Shown: positions 34,280 to 50,137, counted from the stretch's first letter. The stretch: 64,000 nt of DNA from Lepidurus packardi (GCA_023053545.1 JAKZAN010000012.1:22501-86500); one strand, 5' to 3'. Notes: a model not told the origin generated them from the letters alone. Translations and numbers: made by a program.

Positions 34280-34958
34280 ATCTAATGTAGATCATTAGCC
34301 AACTAAGAATCGCACTTGGTGTTGCGGTTATGCCTGAGCTGAGACGCGGTGCGTTATCTCACCTACCGCGAGATAAGCACCTACCGCGGTAATGCGAGGA
34401 ATGTTCCAAAGCAAAGTGAAAAGTACAGCCTGAAATCCTCAGATTCTAGTAGTTTACTTGTAGCACCTACAATGACATCTTGGTATACGCATTACTAACG
34501 CGTTCTGTTTTGGGCAAACAGTCCCCATTAAGCCCTGACTCTTCAGGGGCTGAGCATTTTCAAAGATAGACGCGTGTTCAATATCGATTTTTCCCTTGTA
34601 GATGATCGACTATCATTTGCAACTGTTCAAAAATCTACGCCTTGAAGGAACACGATCACGAATGGATGACACAGGCCGAAGGAATGCTATGAGTCCCGGC
34701 CTGACCCGCTCTTCGGCCTAACCCGTCCACCAACAACGCTTTTCGGGTTCTCAGACATGACGACACTCGGGAGTAAAGTAGCGTACGGAATAGTCAAATG
34801 TGTGTGTATTCAAAATCTCTCCAGTGTCGATATTTAAAACAGCAACCTTAAAATTATCTGTTCGGAAAGACATAAGTAAAGCAAGTAGTTTGAACTTTCA
34901 TCAAGAAATTGGTTGGCCCTGAAAAGGGCCGTTGGGTTTTTCTTCCAGGCGAAAGCTC

Positions 34959-35330
34959 TTACTTGGAGCTAGTGTACTTGGTGACGGCTTTAGTGCCTTC
35001 ACTGACGGCATGCTTAGCCAACTCACCGGGCAGTAGCAGACGAACGGCCGTCTGGATTTCCCGACTGGTTATGGTCGAGCGTTTGTTGTAGTGGGCCAAA
35101 CGGGAAGCTTCGGCCGCAATGCGCTCAAAAATGTCATTGACAAAGCTGTTCATGATACTCATGGCTTTGCTGGAAACGCCGGTGTCAGGGTGAACTTGTT
35201 TGAGCACTTTGTAAATGTAGATAGCATAGCTCTCCTTCCTGCGGCGCTTCTTCTTCTTGTCGGTCTTGGAAATGTTCTTCTGGGCCTTGCCCGCCTTCTT
35301 GGCTGCTTTACCGCTTGTCTTGGGAGGCAT
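34959..35330 (-). CDS. H2B: Histone H2B (copy 7)
   Basis: Protein identical to copy 1; stem-loop 34915-34930. Confidence 0.98.
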   Translation of the reverse strand: MPPKTSGKAAKKAGKAQKNISKTDKKKKRRRKESYAIYIYKVLKQVHPDTGVSSKAMSIMNSFVNDIFERIAAEASRLAHYNKRSTITSREIQTAVRLLLPGELAKHAVSEGTKAVTKYTSSK

Positions 35331-35564
35331 TGTGCACCACTGTTCGAGTCACAAATTCACCGACCCCAATATATACTTCCCTGCAGCTCAGCCTGGTACA
35401 CGGCAAGGAACTGCGCGACCGCTGATTGGGTGGAAGGGGGCCCAGCCGAAGTCCTGCCGGAGACCGGTGAGTCGCCTATAAAGCGTGGGTACTATGGAAA
35501 ACATGACACTAGAAGACTTGGGCGAGCGAAACCCGTTCCCCCATTCTATTTCAATTTTTCAACC

Positions 35565-35939
35565 ATGTCTGGTCGCGGCAAAGGAGGCAAAGTTAAGGGC
35601 AAGTCCAAGTCGCGCTCCAACCGTGCCGGGCTTCAGTTCCCCGTCGGTCGCATCCATCGTTTGCTTCGCAAAGGCAATTATGCCGAGCGTGTCGGAGCTG
35701 GCGCACCCGTGTATTTGGCTGCTGTTATGGAGTACTTGGCTGCAGAAGTCTTGGAATTGGCTGGCAATGCTGCCCGCGACAACAAAAAGTCTCGTATTAT
35801 TCCCCGTCACTTGCAGTTGGCCATCCGCAACGACGAAGAGTTAAACAAGCTCTTGTCCGGCGTTACCATTGCCCAAGGCGGAGTGCTCCCCAACATCCAA
35901 GCGGTGCTGCTGCCTAAGAAAACTGAAAAGAAAGCCTAA
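35565..35939 (+). CDS. H2A: Histone H2A (copy 7)
   Basis: Protein identical to the 13013 copy; TATAAAG at 35477, stem-loop 35961-35976. Confidence 0.98.
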   Translation: MSGRGKGGKVKGKSKSRSNRAGLQFPVGRIHRLLRKGNYAERVGAGAPVYLAAVMEYLAAEVLELAGNAARDNKKSRIIPRHLQLAIRNDEELNKLLSGVTIAQGGVLPNIQAVLLPKKTEKKA

Positions 35940-36678
35940 AAAGTTTCTTCTTTCCCCAACGGCCCTTTTCAGGGCCACCATCTAACTTCCGAAAGTTATT
36001 GCCGGTTTGGCTCCTACTCTTTGCGCTTATTATTGACTCTTTGCGACTTATTATTCGAATTTGACTCTTTGCGCTTATTATTCGAATCGAATTCGTGTTA
36101 CATAAAATGAAAAAGAAGCAATTTCTCACACACCCTAAATAAGTACGCTTGTTTGTTGCGGTAATGCCTTGGCAAGCCGCTACGAGTCCCTAAGCAGAGT
36201 GTACTGCCTTCGAGTTCCGGCCTGAACCGTCAGGTAAACGGCGCTGTATAGCTTTTCTGGTTATCAGACAAGATAAAAGAAAACACGGAATAGCATAGAG
36301 TAGGAAGGAAGCCCGGCAGTAGCATACGAGTAAAGAGAGAAGCATACAAGAATAGAGTAGCACACGCAGGAGTTAAATACTTTACATGAAACAATTCCTC
36401 AACTGAATTGACTTTTAAAAACGACGAACCTCACAAAGACTACCAAAGAAAAAGCCCTTTTCTCCCCCTGATAACTACTATCGCAAACGCGGAGAAAAAC
36501 GAATGAAAATGTATCCAGCAGTATGACTCGTTCGCGCCTGCTTGGGTGGTTTTCGATTTTGGACGCTACAGAAGCGTTTGCTTCTCCTATCAATAAACGC
36601 TGTCGTGGTTTTTAACTTTACAAAAGACGTGTTGGCCCTGAAAAGGGCCGTTGGTTTATTGGCAAAAGTGCAACTTGC

Positions 36679-37194
<516 letters not shown>

Positions 37195-37306
37195 CTATCT
37201 TCCCATTGGTTGCACTTAGCCATCAGCCTTGCCGTCCGTCGGGCTAGATCAAATAGGAGTAGGGCTTTACAGAACAAGCACACACCGGCTTTTGTTCCGT
37301 TCTTAA

Positions 37307-37633
<327 letters not shown>

Positions 37634-38538
37634 AATTGGGTTTGTTTTTGCCGTCTGACCCACCCCAACGGCCCTTTTCAGGGCCAACAATTGCGTCCCG
37701 AAAGCTTACAACTCAAAAGATATGGCTATTCATTAGAACATACTATTTCTGACCGTTTGTTATAAATCAGTGGAATTTATAACCGCCACCTAACCCCGAA
37801 AGCTGAGACTCTTAGCGTTGCTGCCCTTTTGTCCCATAAGCCGTCTGTTCGGTGCAGGCTCAGCACCGGGGTCGGGCTTAGTCAGCTCGCGTCCCAATTG
37901 GCATAAATACTACTACATGGAACTTTTCTAAGTCTTACAGTGCAAAATCTTACATGTCGATAAACCTGGCTATTATTTATTCCACCCTCGCAATACAAAC
38001 AGTAGGAAAATAAATCGACGAGAAAACGAGCAAAAGATCTCTTGCATTATGATTCATGGACAACAGCACAATGTTTGAAACTTGGATGGGTGACCAGTTT
38101 CCGATCTCGATGGGTGACTAGTTTCCGATCTCGATGTACCGGCCAAGGATCCAGTGTTAGAAGGCTGTAAAATGACAGCAGATGTTTTCTTTCGTAGACT
38201 GTATTTCGAGCTTGCTTTTCAGATACCTTCTCAGAATCATGTCCAGAAAAAGCAGCATTGTTTTGCACTTTCCAGTGCGCATCCTGTAAGTGGAACACGA
38301 TCCGTGCAGTTGCACAGGCAGGACTCAGTGTATAATATATAGACTGAGTGCAAACAATATTGCACCAATACAGCAACATTGCACCAATATTTTAGCAAGT
38401 GGAACGCACTTTAACGGCTCAGAAAGAAAAGTCTACAATTTCAGTGTATAAAAGAGTACTTGGTTGCAGAAGTCTTGGAATTGGCTGGCAATGCTGCCCG
38501 CGACAAAAAAAAATATTTCCGTCTGAGAAGACGAAAAA

Positions 38539-38656
38539 GCCAACAGCACCCGGTGTTCCCAGGCGGTCACCCATCCAAGTACTGACCGGGCCCGACGCAG
38601 CTTGACTTCCAGGAGCTGACGAGTCTGGGTACATTCTGCGTGGTATGGCCGTTGGC
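38539..38656 (-). rRNA. 5S-13: 5S ribosomal RNA
   Basis: Identical to 5S-1; first M unit of triplet 2. Confidence 0.96.
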
Positions 38657-38975
38657 ATCTAATGTAGATCATTAGCCAACTAAGAATCGCACTTGGTGTT
38701 GCGGTTATGCCTGAGCTGAGACGCGGTGCGTTATCTCACCTACCGCGAGATAAGCACCTACCGCGGTAATGCGAGGAATGTTCCAAAGCAAAGTGAAAAG
38801 TACAGCCTGAAATCCTCAGATTCTAGTAGTTTACTTGTAGCACCTACAATGACATCTTGGTATACGCATTACTAACGCGTTCTGTTTTGGGCAAACAGTC
38901 CCCATTAAGCCCTGACTCTTCAGGGGCTGGACATAAGTAAAGCAAGTAGTTTGAACTTTCATCAAGAAATTGGTT

Positions 38976-39038
38976 GGCCCTGAAAAGGGCCGTTGGGTTT
39001 TTCTTCCAGGCGAAAGCTCTTACTTGGAGCTAGTGTAC
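38976..39038 (-). pseudogene. H2B 3'-end relic with stem-loop (M unit after 5S-13)
   Basis: Stem-loop 38976-38991; stop codon 39020-39022. Confidence 0.9.
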
Positions 39039-39899
39039 AGCCTGAAATCCTCAGATTCTAGTAGTTTACTTGCTTTTTTTTTATAAATGAGTGTGGACTA
39101 AAAATGATGTGATGAGCTAATAAACTTTCTTTTAGTTAGTTTGGGGTGACTGGTTATAAAGACGAACTACTGTTGTCAACTATATTCAACAACACCCTAG
39201 GGTGTGTTTCCACGGCCAACTCAGCACCGGGGTCGGGCTTAGTCAGCTCGCGTCCCAATTGGCATAAATACTACTACATGGAACTTTTCTAAGTCTTACA
39301 GTGCAAAATCTTACATGTCGATAAACCTGGCTATTATTTATTCCACCCTCGCAATACAAACAGTAGGAAAATAAATCGACGAGAAAACGAGCAAAAGATC
39401 TCTTGCGTTATGATTCATGGACAACAGCACAATGTTTGAAACTTGGATGGGTGACCAGTTTCCGATCTCGATGGGTGACTAGTTTCCGATCTCGATGTAC
39501 CGGCCAAGGATCCAGTGTTAGAAGGCTGTAAAATGACAGCAGATGTTTTCTTTCGTAGACTGTATTTCGAGCTTGCTTTTCAGATACCTTCTCAGAATCA
39601 TGTCCAGAAAAAGCAGCATTGTTTTGCACTTTCCAGTGCGCATCCTGTAAGTGGAACACGATCCGTGCAGTTGCACAGGCAGGACTCAGTGTATAATATA
39701 TAGACTGAGTGCAAACAATATTGCACCAATACAGCAACATTGCACCAATATTTTAGCAAGTGGAACGCACTTTAACGGCTCAGAAAGAAAAGTCTACAAT
39801 TTCAGTGTATAAAAGAGTACTTGGTTGCAGAAGTCTTGGAATTGGCTGGCAATGCTGCCCGCGACAAAAAAAAATATTTCCGTCTGAGAAGACGAAAAA

Positions 39900-40017
39900 G
39901 CCAACAGCACCCGGTGTTCCCAGGCGGTCACCCATCCAAGTACTGACCGAGCCCGACGCAGCTTGACTTCCAGGAGCTGACGAGTCTGGGTACATTCTGC
40001 GTGGTATGGCCGTTGGC
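39900..40017 (-). rRNA. 5S-14: 5S ribosomal RNA variant C68T
   Basis: Same single change as 5S-10, at 39950; second M unit of triplet 2. Confidence 0.95.
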
Positions 40018-40336
40018 ATCTAATGTAGATCATTAGCCAACTAAGAATCGCACTTGGTGTTGCGGTTATGCCTGAGCTGAGACGCGGTGCGTTATCTCAC
40101 CTACCGCGAGATAAGCACCTACCGCGGTAATGCGAGGAATGTTCCAAAGCAAAGTGAAAAGTACAGCCTGAAATCCTCAGATTCTAGTAGTTTACTTGTA
40201 GCACCTACAATGACATCTTGGTATACGCATTACTAACGCGTTCTGTTTTGGGCAAACAGTCCCCATTAAGCCCTGACTCTTCAGGGGCTGGACATAAGTA
40301 AAGCAAGTAGTTTGAACTTTCATCAAGAAATTGGTT

Positions 40337-40399
40337 GGCCCTGAAAAGGGCCGTTGGGTTTTTCTTCCAGGCGAAAGCTCTTACTTGGAGCTAGTGTAC
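40337..40399 (-). pseudogene. H2B 3'-end relic with stem-loop (M unit after 5S-14)
   Basis: Stem-loop 40337-40352; stop codon 40381-40383. Confidence 0.9.
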
Positions 40400-41260
40400 A
40401 GCCTGAAATCCTCAGATTCTAGTAGTTTACTTGCTTTTTTTTTATAAATGAGTGTGGACTAAAAATGATGTGATGAGCTAATAAACTTTCTTTTAGTTAG
40501 TTTGGGGTGACTGGTTATAAAGACGAACTACTGTTGTCAACTATATTCAACAACACCCTAGGGTGTGTTTCCACGGCCAACTCAGCACCGGGGTCGGGCT
40601 TAGTCAGCTCGCGTCCCAATTGGCATAAATACTACTACATGGAACTTTTCTAAGTCTTACAGTGCAAAATCTTACATGTCGATAAACCTGGCTATTATTT
40701 ATTCCACCCTCGCAATACAAACAGTAGGAAAATAAATCGACGAGAAAACGAGCAAAAGATCTCTTGCATTATGATTCATGGACAACAGCACAATGTTTGA
40801 AACTTGGATGGGTGACCAGTTTCCGATCTCGATGGGTGACTAGTTTCCGATCTCGATGTACCGGCCAAGGATCCAGTGTTAGAAGGCTGTAAAATGACAG
40901 CAGATGTTTTCTTTCGTAGACTGTATTTCGAGCTTGCTTTTCAGATACCTTCTCAGAATCATGTCCAGAAAAAGCAGCATTGTTTTGCACTTTCCAGTGC
41001 GCATCCTGTAAGTGGAACACGATCCGTGCAGTTGCACAGGCAGGACTCAGTGTATAATATATAGACTGAGTGCAAACAATATTGCACCAATACAGCAACA
41101 TTGCACCAATATTTTAGCAAGTGGAACGCACTTTAACGGCTCAGAAAGAAAAGTCTACAATTTCAGTGTATAAAAGAGTACTTGGTTGCAGAAGTCTTGG
41201 AATTGGCTGGCAATGCTGCCCGCGACAAAAAAAAATATTTCCGTCTGAGAAGACGAAAAA

Positions 41261-41378
41261 GCCAACAGCACCCGGTGTTCCCAGGCGGTCACCCATCCAA
41301 GTACTGACCGGGCCCGACGCAGCTTGACTTCCAGGAGCTGACGAGTCTGGGTACATTCTGCGTGGTATGGCCGTTGGC
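41261..41378 (-). rRNA. 5S-15: 5S ribosomal RNA
   Basis: Identical to 5S-1; opens triplet 3. Confidence 0.96.
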
Positions 41379-42057
41379 ATCTAATGTAGATCATTAGCCA
41401 ACTAAGAATCGCACTTGGTGTTGCGGTTATGCCTGAGCTGAGACGCGGTGCGTTATCTCACCTACCGCGAGATAAGCACCTACCGCGGTAATGCGAGGAA
41501 TGTTCCAAAGCAAAGTGAAAAGTACAGCCTGAAATCCTCAGATTCTAGTAGTTTACTTGTAGCACCTACAATGACATCTTGGTATACGCATTACTAACGC
41601 GTTCTGTTTTGGGCAAACAGTCCCCATTAAGCCCTGACTCTTCAGGGGCTGAGCATTTTCAAAGATAGACGCGTGTTCAATATCGATTTTTCCCTTGTAG
41701 ATGATCGACTATCATTTGCAACTGTTCAAAAATCTACGCCTTGAAGGAACACGATCACGAATGGATGACACAGGCCGAAGGAATGCTATGAGTCCCGGCC
41801 TGACCCGCTCTTCGGCCTAACCCGTCCACCAACAACGCTTTTCGGGTTCTCAGACATGACGACACTCGGGAGTAAAGTAGCGTACGGAATAGTCAAATGT
41901 GTGTGTATTCAAAATCTCTCCAGTGTCGATATTTAAAACAGCAACCTTAAAATTATCTGTTCGGAAAGACATAAGTAAAGCAAGTAGTTTGAACTTTCAT
42001 CAAGAAATTGGTTGGCCCTGAAAAGGGCCGTTGGGTTTTTCTTCCAGGCGAAAGCTC

Positions 42058-42429
42058 TTACTTGGAGCTAGTGTACTTGGTGACGGCTTTAGTGCCTTCA
42101 CTGACGGCATGCTTAGCCAACTCACCGGGCAGTAGCAGACGAACGGCCGTCTGGATTTCCCGACTGGTTATGGTCGAGCGTTTGTTGTAGTGGGCCAAAC
42201 GGGAAGCTTCGGCCGCAATGCGCTCAAAAATGTCATTGACAAAGCTGTTCATGATACTCATGGCTTTGCTGGAAACGCCGGTGTCAGGGTGAACTTGTTT
42301 GAGCACTTTGTAAATGTAGATAGCATAGCTCTCCTTCCTGCGGCGCTTCTTCTTCTTGTCGGTCTTGGAAATGTTCTTCTGGGCCTTGCCCGCCTTCTTG
42401 GCTGCTTTACCGCTTGTCTTGGGAGGCAT
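42058..42429 (-). CDS. H2B: Histone H2B (copy 8)
   Basis: Protein identical to copy 1; stem-loop 42014-42029. Confidence 0.98.
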   Translation of the reverse strand: MPPKTSGKAAKKAGKAQKNISKTDKKKKRRRKESYAIYIYKVLKQVHPDTGVSSKAMSIMNSFVNDIFERIAAEASRLAHYNKRSTITSREIQTAVRLLLPGELAKHAVSEGTKAVTKYTSSK

Positions 42430-42663
42430 TGTGCACCACTGTTCGAGTCACAAATTCACCGACCCCAATATATACTTCCCTGCAGCTCAGCCTGGTACAC
42501 GGCAAGGAACTGCGCGACCGCTGATTGGGTGGAAGGGGGCCCAGCCGAAGTCCTGCCGGAGACCGGTGAGTCGCCTATAAAGCGTGGGTACTATGGAAAA
42601 CATGACACTAGAAGACTTGGGCGAGCGAAACCCGTTCCCCCATTCTATTTCAATTTTTCAACC

Positions 42664-43038
42664 ATGTCTGGTCGCGGCAAAGGAGGCAAAGTTAAGGGCA
42701 AGTCCAAGTCGCGCTCCAACCGTGCCGGGCTTCAGTTCCCCGTCGGTCGCATCCATCGTTTGCTTCGCAAAGGCAATTATGCCGAGCGTGTCGGAGCTGG
42801 CGCACCCGTGTATTTGGCTGCTGTTATGGAGTACTTGGCTGCAGAAGTCTTGGAATTGGCTGGCAATGCTGCCCGCGACAACAAAAAGTCTCGTATTATT
42901 CCCCGTCACTTGCAGTTGGCCATCCGCAACGACGAAGAGTTAAACAAGCTCTTGTCCGGCGTTACCATTGCCCAAGGCGGAGTGCTCCCCAACATCCAAG
43001 CGGTGCTGCTGCCTAAGAAAACTGAAAAGAAAGCCTAA
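42664..43038 (+). CDS. H2A: Histone H2A (copy 8)
   Basis: Protein identical to the 13013 copy; TATAAAG at 42576, stem-loop 43060-43075. Confidence 0.98.
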   Translation: MSGRGKGGKVKGKSKSRSNRAGLQFPVGRIHRLLRKGNYAERVGAGAPVYLAAVMEYLAAEVLELAGNAARDNKKSRIIPRHLQLAIRNDEELNKLLSGVTIAQGGVLPNIQAVLLPKKTEKKA

Positions 43039-43777
43039 AAAGTTTCTTCTTTCCCCAACGGCCCTTTTCAGGGCCACCATCTAACTTCCGAAAGTTATTG
43101 CCGGTTTGGCTCCTACTCTTTGCGCTTATTATTGACTCTTTGCGACTTATTATTCGAATTTGACTCTTTGCGCTTATTATTCGAATCGAATTCGTGTTAC
43201 ATAAAATGAAAAAGAAGCAATTTCTCACACACCCTAAATAAGTACGCTTGTTTGTTGCGGTAATGCCTTGGCAAGCCGCTACGAGTCCCTAAGCAGAGTG
43301 TACTGCCTTCGAGTTCCGGCCTGAACCGTCAGGTAAACGGCGCTGTATAGCTTTTCTGGTTATCAGACAAGATAAAAGAAAACACGGAATAGCATAGAGT
43401 AGGAAGGAAGCCCGGCAGTAGCATACGAGTAAAGAGAGAAGCATACAAGAATAGAGTAGCACACGCAGGAGTTAAATACTTTACATGAAACAATTCCTCA
43501 ACTGAATTGACTTTTAAAAACGACGAACCTCACAAAGACTACCAAAGAAAAAGCCCTTTTCTCCCCCTGATAACTACTATCGCAAACGCGGAGAAAAACG
43601 AATGAAAATGTATCCAGCAGTATGACTCGTTCGCGCCTGCTTGGGTGGTTTTCGATTTTGGACGCTACAGAAGCGTTTGCTTCTCCTATCAATAAACGCT
43701 GTCGTGGTTTTTAACTTTACAAAAGACGTGTTGGCCCTGAAAAGGGCCGTTGGTTTATTGGCAAAAGTGCAACTTGC

Positions 43778-44293
<516 letters not shown>

Positions 44294-44405
44294 CTATCTT
44301 CCCATTGGTTGCACTTAGCCATCAGCCTTGCCGTCCGTCGGGCTAGATCAAATAGGAGTAGGGCTTTACAGAACAAGCACACACCGGCTTTTGTTCCGTT
44401 CTTAA

Positions 44406-44732
<327 letters not shown>

Positions 44733-45637
44733 AATTGGGTTTGTTTTTGCCGTCTGACCCACCCCAACGGCCCTTTTCAGGGCCAACAATTGCGTCCCGA
44801 AAGCTTACAACTCAAAAGATATGGCTATTCATTAGAACATACTATTTCTGACCGTTTGTTATAAATCAGTGGAATTTATAACCGCCACCTAACCCCGAAA
44901 GCTGAGACTCTTAGCGTTGCTGCCCTTTTGTCCCATAAGCCGTCTGTTCGGTGCAGGCTCAGCACCGGGGTCGGGCTTAGTCAGCTCGCGTCCCAATTGG
45001 CATAAATACTACTACATGGAACTTTTCTAAGTCTTACAGTGCAAAATCTTACATGTCGATAAACCTGGCTATTATTTATTCCACCCTCGCAATACAAACA
45101 GTAGGAAAATAAATCGACGAGAAAACGAGCAAAAGATCTCTTGCATTATGATTCATGGACAACAGCACAATGTTTGAAACTTGGATGGGTGACCAGTTTC
45201 CGATCTCGATGGGTGACTAGTTTCCGATCTCGATGTACCGGCCAAGGATCCAGTGTTAGAAGGCTGTAAAATGACAGCAGATGTTTTCTTTCGTAGACTG
45301 TATTTCGAGCTTGCTTTTCAGATACCTTCTCAGAATCATGTCCAGAAAAAGCAGCATTGTTTTGCACTTTCCAGTGCGCATCCTGTAAGTGGAACACGAT
45401 CCGTGCAGTTGCACAGGCAGGACTCAGTGTATAATATATAGACTGAGTGCAAACAATATTGCACCAATACAGCAACATTGCACCAATATTTTAGCAAGTG
45501 GAACGCACTTTAACGGCTCAGAAAGAAAAGTCTACAATTTCAGTGTATAAAAGAGTACTTGGTTGCAGAAGTCTTGGAATTGGCTGGCAATGCTGCCCGC
45601 GACAAAAAAAAATATTTCCGTCTGAGAAGACGAAAAA

Positions 45638-45755
45638 GCCAACAGCACCCGGTGTTCCCAGGCGGTCACCCATCCAAGTACTGACCGGGCCCGACGCAGC
45701 TTGACTTCCAGGAGCTGACGAGTCTGGGTACATTCTGCGTGGTATGGCCGTTGGC
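45638..45755 (-). rRNA. 5S-16: 5S ribosomal RNA
   Basis: Identical to 5S-1; first M unit of triplet 3. Confidence 0.96.
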
Positions 45756-46074
45756 ATCTAATGTAGATCATTAGCCAACTAAGAATCGCACTTGGTGTTG
45801 CGGTTATGCCTGAGCTGAGACGCGGTGCGTTATCTCACCTACCGCGAGATAAGCACCTACCGCGGTAATGCGAGGAATGTTCCAAAGCAAAGTGAAAAGT
45901 ACAGCCTGAAATCCTCAGATTCTAGTAGTTTACTTGTAGCACCTACAATGACATCTTGGTATACGCATTACTAACGCGTTCTGTTTTGGGCAAACAGTCC
46001 CCATTAAGCCCTGACTCTTCAGGGGCTGGACATAAGTAAAGCAAGTAGTTTGAACTTTCATCAAGAAATTGGTT

Positions 46075-46137
46075 GGCCCTGAAAAGGGCCGTTGGGTTTT
46101 TCTTCCAGGCGAAAGCTCTTACTTGGAGCTAGTGTAC
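46075..46137 (-). pseudogene. H2B 3'-end relic with stem-loop (M unit after 5S-16)
   Basis: Stem-loop 46075-46090; stop codon 46119-46121. Confidence 0.9.
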
Positions 46138-46998
46138 AGCCTGAAATCCTCAGATTCTAGTAGTTTACTTGCTTTTTTTTTATAAATGAGTGTGGACTAA
46201 AAATGATGTGATGAGCTAATAAACTTTCTTTTAGTTAGTTTGGGGTGACTGGTTATAAAGACGAACTACTGTTGTCAACTATATTCAACAACACCCTAGG
46301 GTGTGTTTCCACGGCCAACTCAGCACCGGGGTCGGGCTTAGTCAGCTCGCGTCCCAATTGGCATAAATACTACTACATGGAACTTTTCTAAGTCTTACAG
46401 TGCAAAATCTTACATGTCGATAAACCTGGCTATTATTTATTCCACCCTCGCAATACAAACAGTAGGAAAATAAATCGACGAGAAAACGAGCAAAAGATCT
46501 CTTGCGTTATGATTCATGGACAACAGCACAATGTTTGAAACTTGGATGGGTGACCAGTTTCCGATCTCGATGGGTGACTAGTTTCCGATCTCGATGTACC
46601 GGCCAAGGATCCAGTGTTAGAAGGCTGTAAAATGACAGCAGATGTTTTCTTTCGTAGACTGTATTTCGAGCTTGCTTTTCAGATACCTTCTCAGAATCAT
46701 GTCCAGAAAAAGCAGCATTGTTTTGCACTTTCCAGTGCGCATCCTGTAAGTGGAACACGATCCGTGCAGTTGCACAGGCAGGACTCAGTGTATAATATAT
46801 AGACTGAGTGCAAACAATATTGCACCAATACAGCAACATTGCACCAATATTTTAGCAAGTGGAACGCACTTTAACGGCTCAGAAAGAAAAGTCTACAATT
46901 TCAGTGTATAAAAGAGTACTTGGTTGCAGAAGTCTTGGAATTGGCTGGCAATGCTGCCCGCGACAAAAAAAAATATTTCCGTCTGAGAAGACGAAAAA

Positions 46999-47116
46999 GC
47001 CAACAGCACCCGGTGTTCCCAGGCGGTCACCCATCCAAGTACTGACCGAGCCCGACGCAGCTTGACTTCCAGGAGCTGACGAGTCTGGGTACATTCTGCG
47101 TGGTATGGCCGTTGGC
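46999..47116 (-). rRNA. 5S-17: 5S ribosomal RNA variant C68T
   Basis: Same single change as 5S-10, at 47049; second M unit of triplet 3. Confidence 0.95.
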
Positions 47117-47435
47117 ATCTAATGTAGATCATTAGCCAACTAAGAATCGCACTTGGTGTTGCGGTTATGCCTGAGCTGAGACGCGGTGCGTTATCTCACC
47201 TACCGCGAGATAAGCACCTACCGCGGTAATGCGAGGAATGTTCCAAAGCAAAGTGAAAAGTACAGCCTGAAATCCTCAGATTCTAGTAGTTTACTTGTAG
47301 CACCTACAATGACATCTTGGTATACGCATTACTAACGCGTTCTGTTTTGGGCAAACAGTCCCCATTAAGCCCTGACTCTTCAGGGGCTGGACATAAGTAA
47401 AGCAAGTAGTTTGAACTTTCATCAAGAAATTGGTT

Positions 47436-47498
47436 GGCCCTGAAAAGGGCCGTTGGGTTTTTCTTCCAGGCGAAAGCTCTTACTTGGAGCTAGTGTAC
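47436..47498 (-). pseudogene. H2B 3'-end relic with stem-loop (M unit after 5S-17)
   Basis: Stem-loop 47436-47451; stop codon 47480-47482. Confidence 0.9.
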
Positions 47499-48359
47499 AG
47501 CCTGAAATCCTCAGATTCTAGTAGTTTACTTGCTTTTTTTTTATAAATGAGTGTGGACTAAAAATGATGTGATGAGCTAATAAACTTTCTTTTAGTTAGT
47601 TTGGGGTGACTGGTTATAAAGACGAACTACTGTTGTCAACTATATTCAACAACACCCTAGGGTGTGTTTCCACGGCCAACTCAGCACCGGGGTCGGGCTT
47701 AGTCAGCTCGCGTCCCAATTGGCATAAATACTACTACATGGAACTTTTCTAAGTCTTACAGTGCAAAATCTTACATGTCGATAAACCTGGCTATTATTTA
47801 TTCCACCCTCGCAATACAAACAGTAGGAAAATAAATCGACGAGAAAACGAGCAAAAGATCTCTTGCATTATGATTCATGGACAACAGCACAATGTTTGAA
47901 ACTTGGATGGGTGACCAGTTTCCGATCTCGATGGGTGACTAGTTTCCGATCTCGATGTACCGGCCAAGGATCCAGTGTTAGAAGGCTGTAAAATGACAGC
48001 AGATGTTTTCTTTCGTAGACTGTATTTCGAGCTTGCTTTTCAGATACCTTCTCAGAATCATGTCCAGAAAAAGCAGCATTGTTTTGCACTTTCCAGTGCG
48101 CATCCTGTAAGTGGAACACGATCCGTGCAGTTGCACAGGCAGGACTCAGTGTATAATATATAGACTGAGTGCAAACAATATTGCACCAATACAGCAACAT
48201 TGCACCAATATTTTAGCAAGTGGAACGCACTTTAACGGCTCAGAAAGAAAAGTCTACAATTTCAGTGTATAAAAGAGTACTTGGTTGCAGAAGTCTTGGA
48301 ATTGGCTGGCAATGCTGCCCGCGACAAAAAAAAATATTTCCGTCTGAGAAGACGAAAAA

Positions 48360-48477
48360 GCCAACAGCACCCGGTGTTCCCAGGCGGTCACCCATCCAAG
48401 TACTGACCGGGCCCGACGCAGCTTGACTTCCAGGAGCTGACGAGTCTGGGTACATTCTGCGTGGTATGGCCGTTGGC
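48360..48477 (-). rRNA. 5S-18: 5S ribosomal RNA
   Basis: Identical to 5S-1; opens a full F unit. Confidence 0.96.
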
Positions 48478-49156
48478 ATCTAATGTAGATCATTAGCCAA
48501 CTAAGAATCGCACTTGGTGTTGCGGTTATGCCTGAGCTGAGACGCGGTGCGTTATCTCACCTACCGCGAGATAAGCACCTACCGCGGTAATGCGAGGAAT
48601 GTTCCAAAGCAAAGTGAAAAGTACAGCCTGAAATCCTCAGATTCTAGTAGTTTACTTGTAGCACCTACAATGACATCTTGGTATACGCATTACTAACGCG
48701 TTCTGTTTTGGGCAAACAGTCCCCATTAAGCCCTGACTCTTCAGGGGCTGAGCATTTTCAAAGATAGACGCGTGTTCAATATCGATTTTTCCCTTGTAGA
48801 TGATCGACTATCATTTGCAACTGTTCAAAAATCTACGCCTTGAAGGAACACGATCACGAATGGATGACACAGGCCGAAGGAATGCTATGAGTCCCGGCCT
48901 GACCCGCTCTTCGGCCTAACCCGTCCACCAACAACGCTTTTCGGGTTCTCAGACATGACGACACTCGGGAGTAAAGTAGCGTACGGAATAGTCAAATGTG
49001 TGTGTATTCAAAATCTCTCCAGTGTCGATATTTAAAACAGCAACCTTAAAATTATCTGTTCGGAAAGACATAAGTAAAGCAAGTAGTTTGAACTTTCATC
49101 AAGAAATTGGTTGGCCCTGAAAAGGGCCGTTGGGTTTTTCTTCCAGGCGAAAGCTC

Positions 49157-49528
49157 TTACTTGGAGCTAGTGTACTTGGTGACGGCTTTAGTGCCTTCAC
49201 TGACGGCATGCTTAGCCAACTCACCGGGCAGTAGCAGACGAACGGCCGTCTGGATTTCCCGACTGGTTATGGTCGAGCGTTTGTTGTAGTGGGCCAAACG
49301 GGAAGCTTCGGCCGCAATGCGCTCAAAAATGTCATTGACAAAGCTGTTCATGATACTCATGGCTTTGCTGGAAACGCCGGTGTCAGGGTGAACTTGTTTG
49401 AGCACTTTGTAAATGTAGATAGCATAGCTCTCCTTCCTGCGGCGCTTCTTCTTCTTGTCGGTCTTGGAAATGTTCTTCTGGGCCTTGCCCGCCTTCTTGG
49501 CTGCTTTACCGCTTGTCTTGGGAGGCAT
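49157..49528 (-). CDS. H2B: Histone H2B (copy 9)
   Basis: Protein identical to copy 1; stem-loop 49113-49128. Confidence 0.98.
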   Translation of the reverse strand: MPPKTSGKAAKKAGKAQKNISKTDKKKKRRRKESYAIYIYKVLKQVHPDTGVSSKAMSIMNSFVNDIFERIAAEASRLAHYNKRSTITSREIQTAVRLLLPGELAKHAVSEGTKAVTKYTSSK

Positions 49529-49762
49529 TGTGCACCACTGTTCGAGTCACAAATTCACCGACCCCAATATATACTTCCCTGCAGCTCAGCCTGGTACACG
49601 GCAAGGAACTGCGCGACCGCTGATTGGGTGGAAGGGGGCCCAGCCGAAGTCCTGCCGGAGACCGGTGAGTCGCCTATAAAGCGTGGGTACTATGGAAAAC
49701 ATGACACTAGAAGACTTGGGCGAGCGAAACCCGTTCCCCCATTCTATTTCAATTTTTCAACC

Positions 49763-50137
49763 ATGTCTGGTCGCGGCAAAGGAGGCAAAGTTAAGGGCAA
49801 GTCCAAGTCGCGCTCCAACCGTGCCGGGCTTCAGTTCCCCGTCGGTCGCATCCATCGTTTGCTTCGCAAAGGCAATTATGCCGAGCGTGTCGGAGCTGGC
49901 GCACCCGTGTATTTGGCTGCTGTTATGGAGTACTTGGCTGCAGAAGTCTTGGAATTGGCTGGCAATGCTGCCCGCGACAACAAAAAGTCTCGTATTATTC
50001 CCCGTCACTTGCAGTTGGCCATCCGCAACGACGAAGAGTTAAACAAGCTCTTGTCCGGCGTTACCATTGCCCAAGGCGGAGTGCTCCCCAACATCCAAGC
50101 GGTGCTGCTGCCTAAGAAAACTGAAAAGAAAGCCTAA
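49763..50137 (+). CDS. H2A: Histone H2A (copy 9)
   Basis: Protein identical to the 13013 copy; TATAAAG at 49675, stem-loop 50159-50174. It is the last H2A with the normal TATA box. Confidence 0.98.
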   Translation: MSGRGKGGKVKGKSKSRSNRAGLQFPVGRIHRLLRKGNYAERVGAGAPVYLAAVMEYLAAEVLELAGNAARDNKKSRIIPRHLQLAIRNDEELNKLLSGVTIAQGGVLPNIQAVLLPKKTEKKA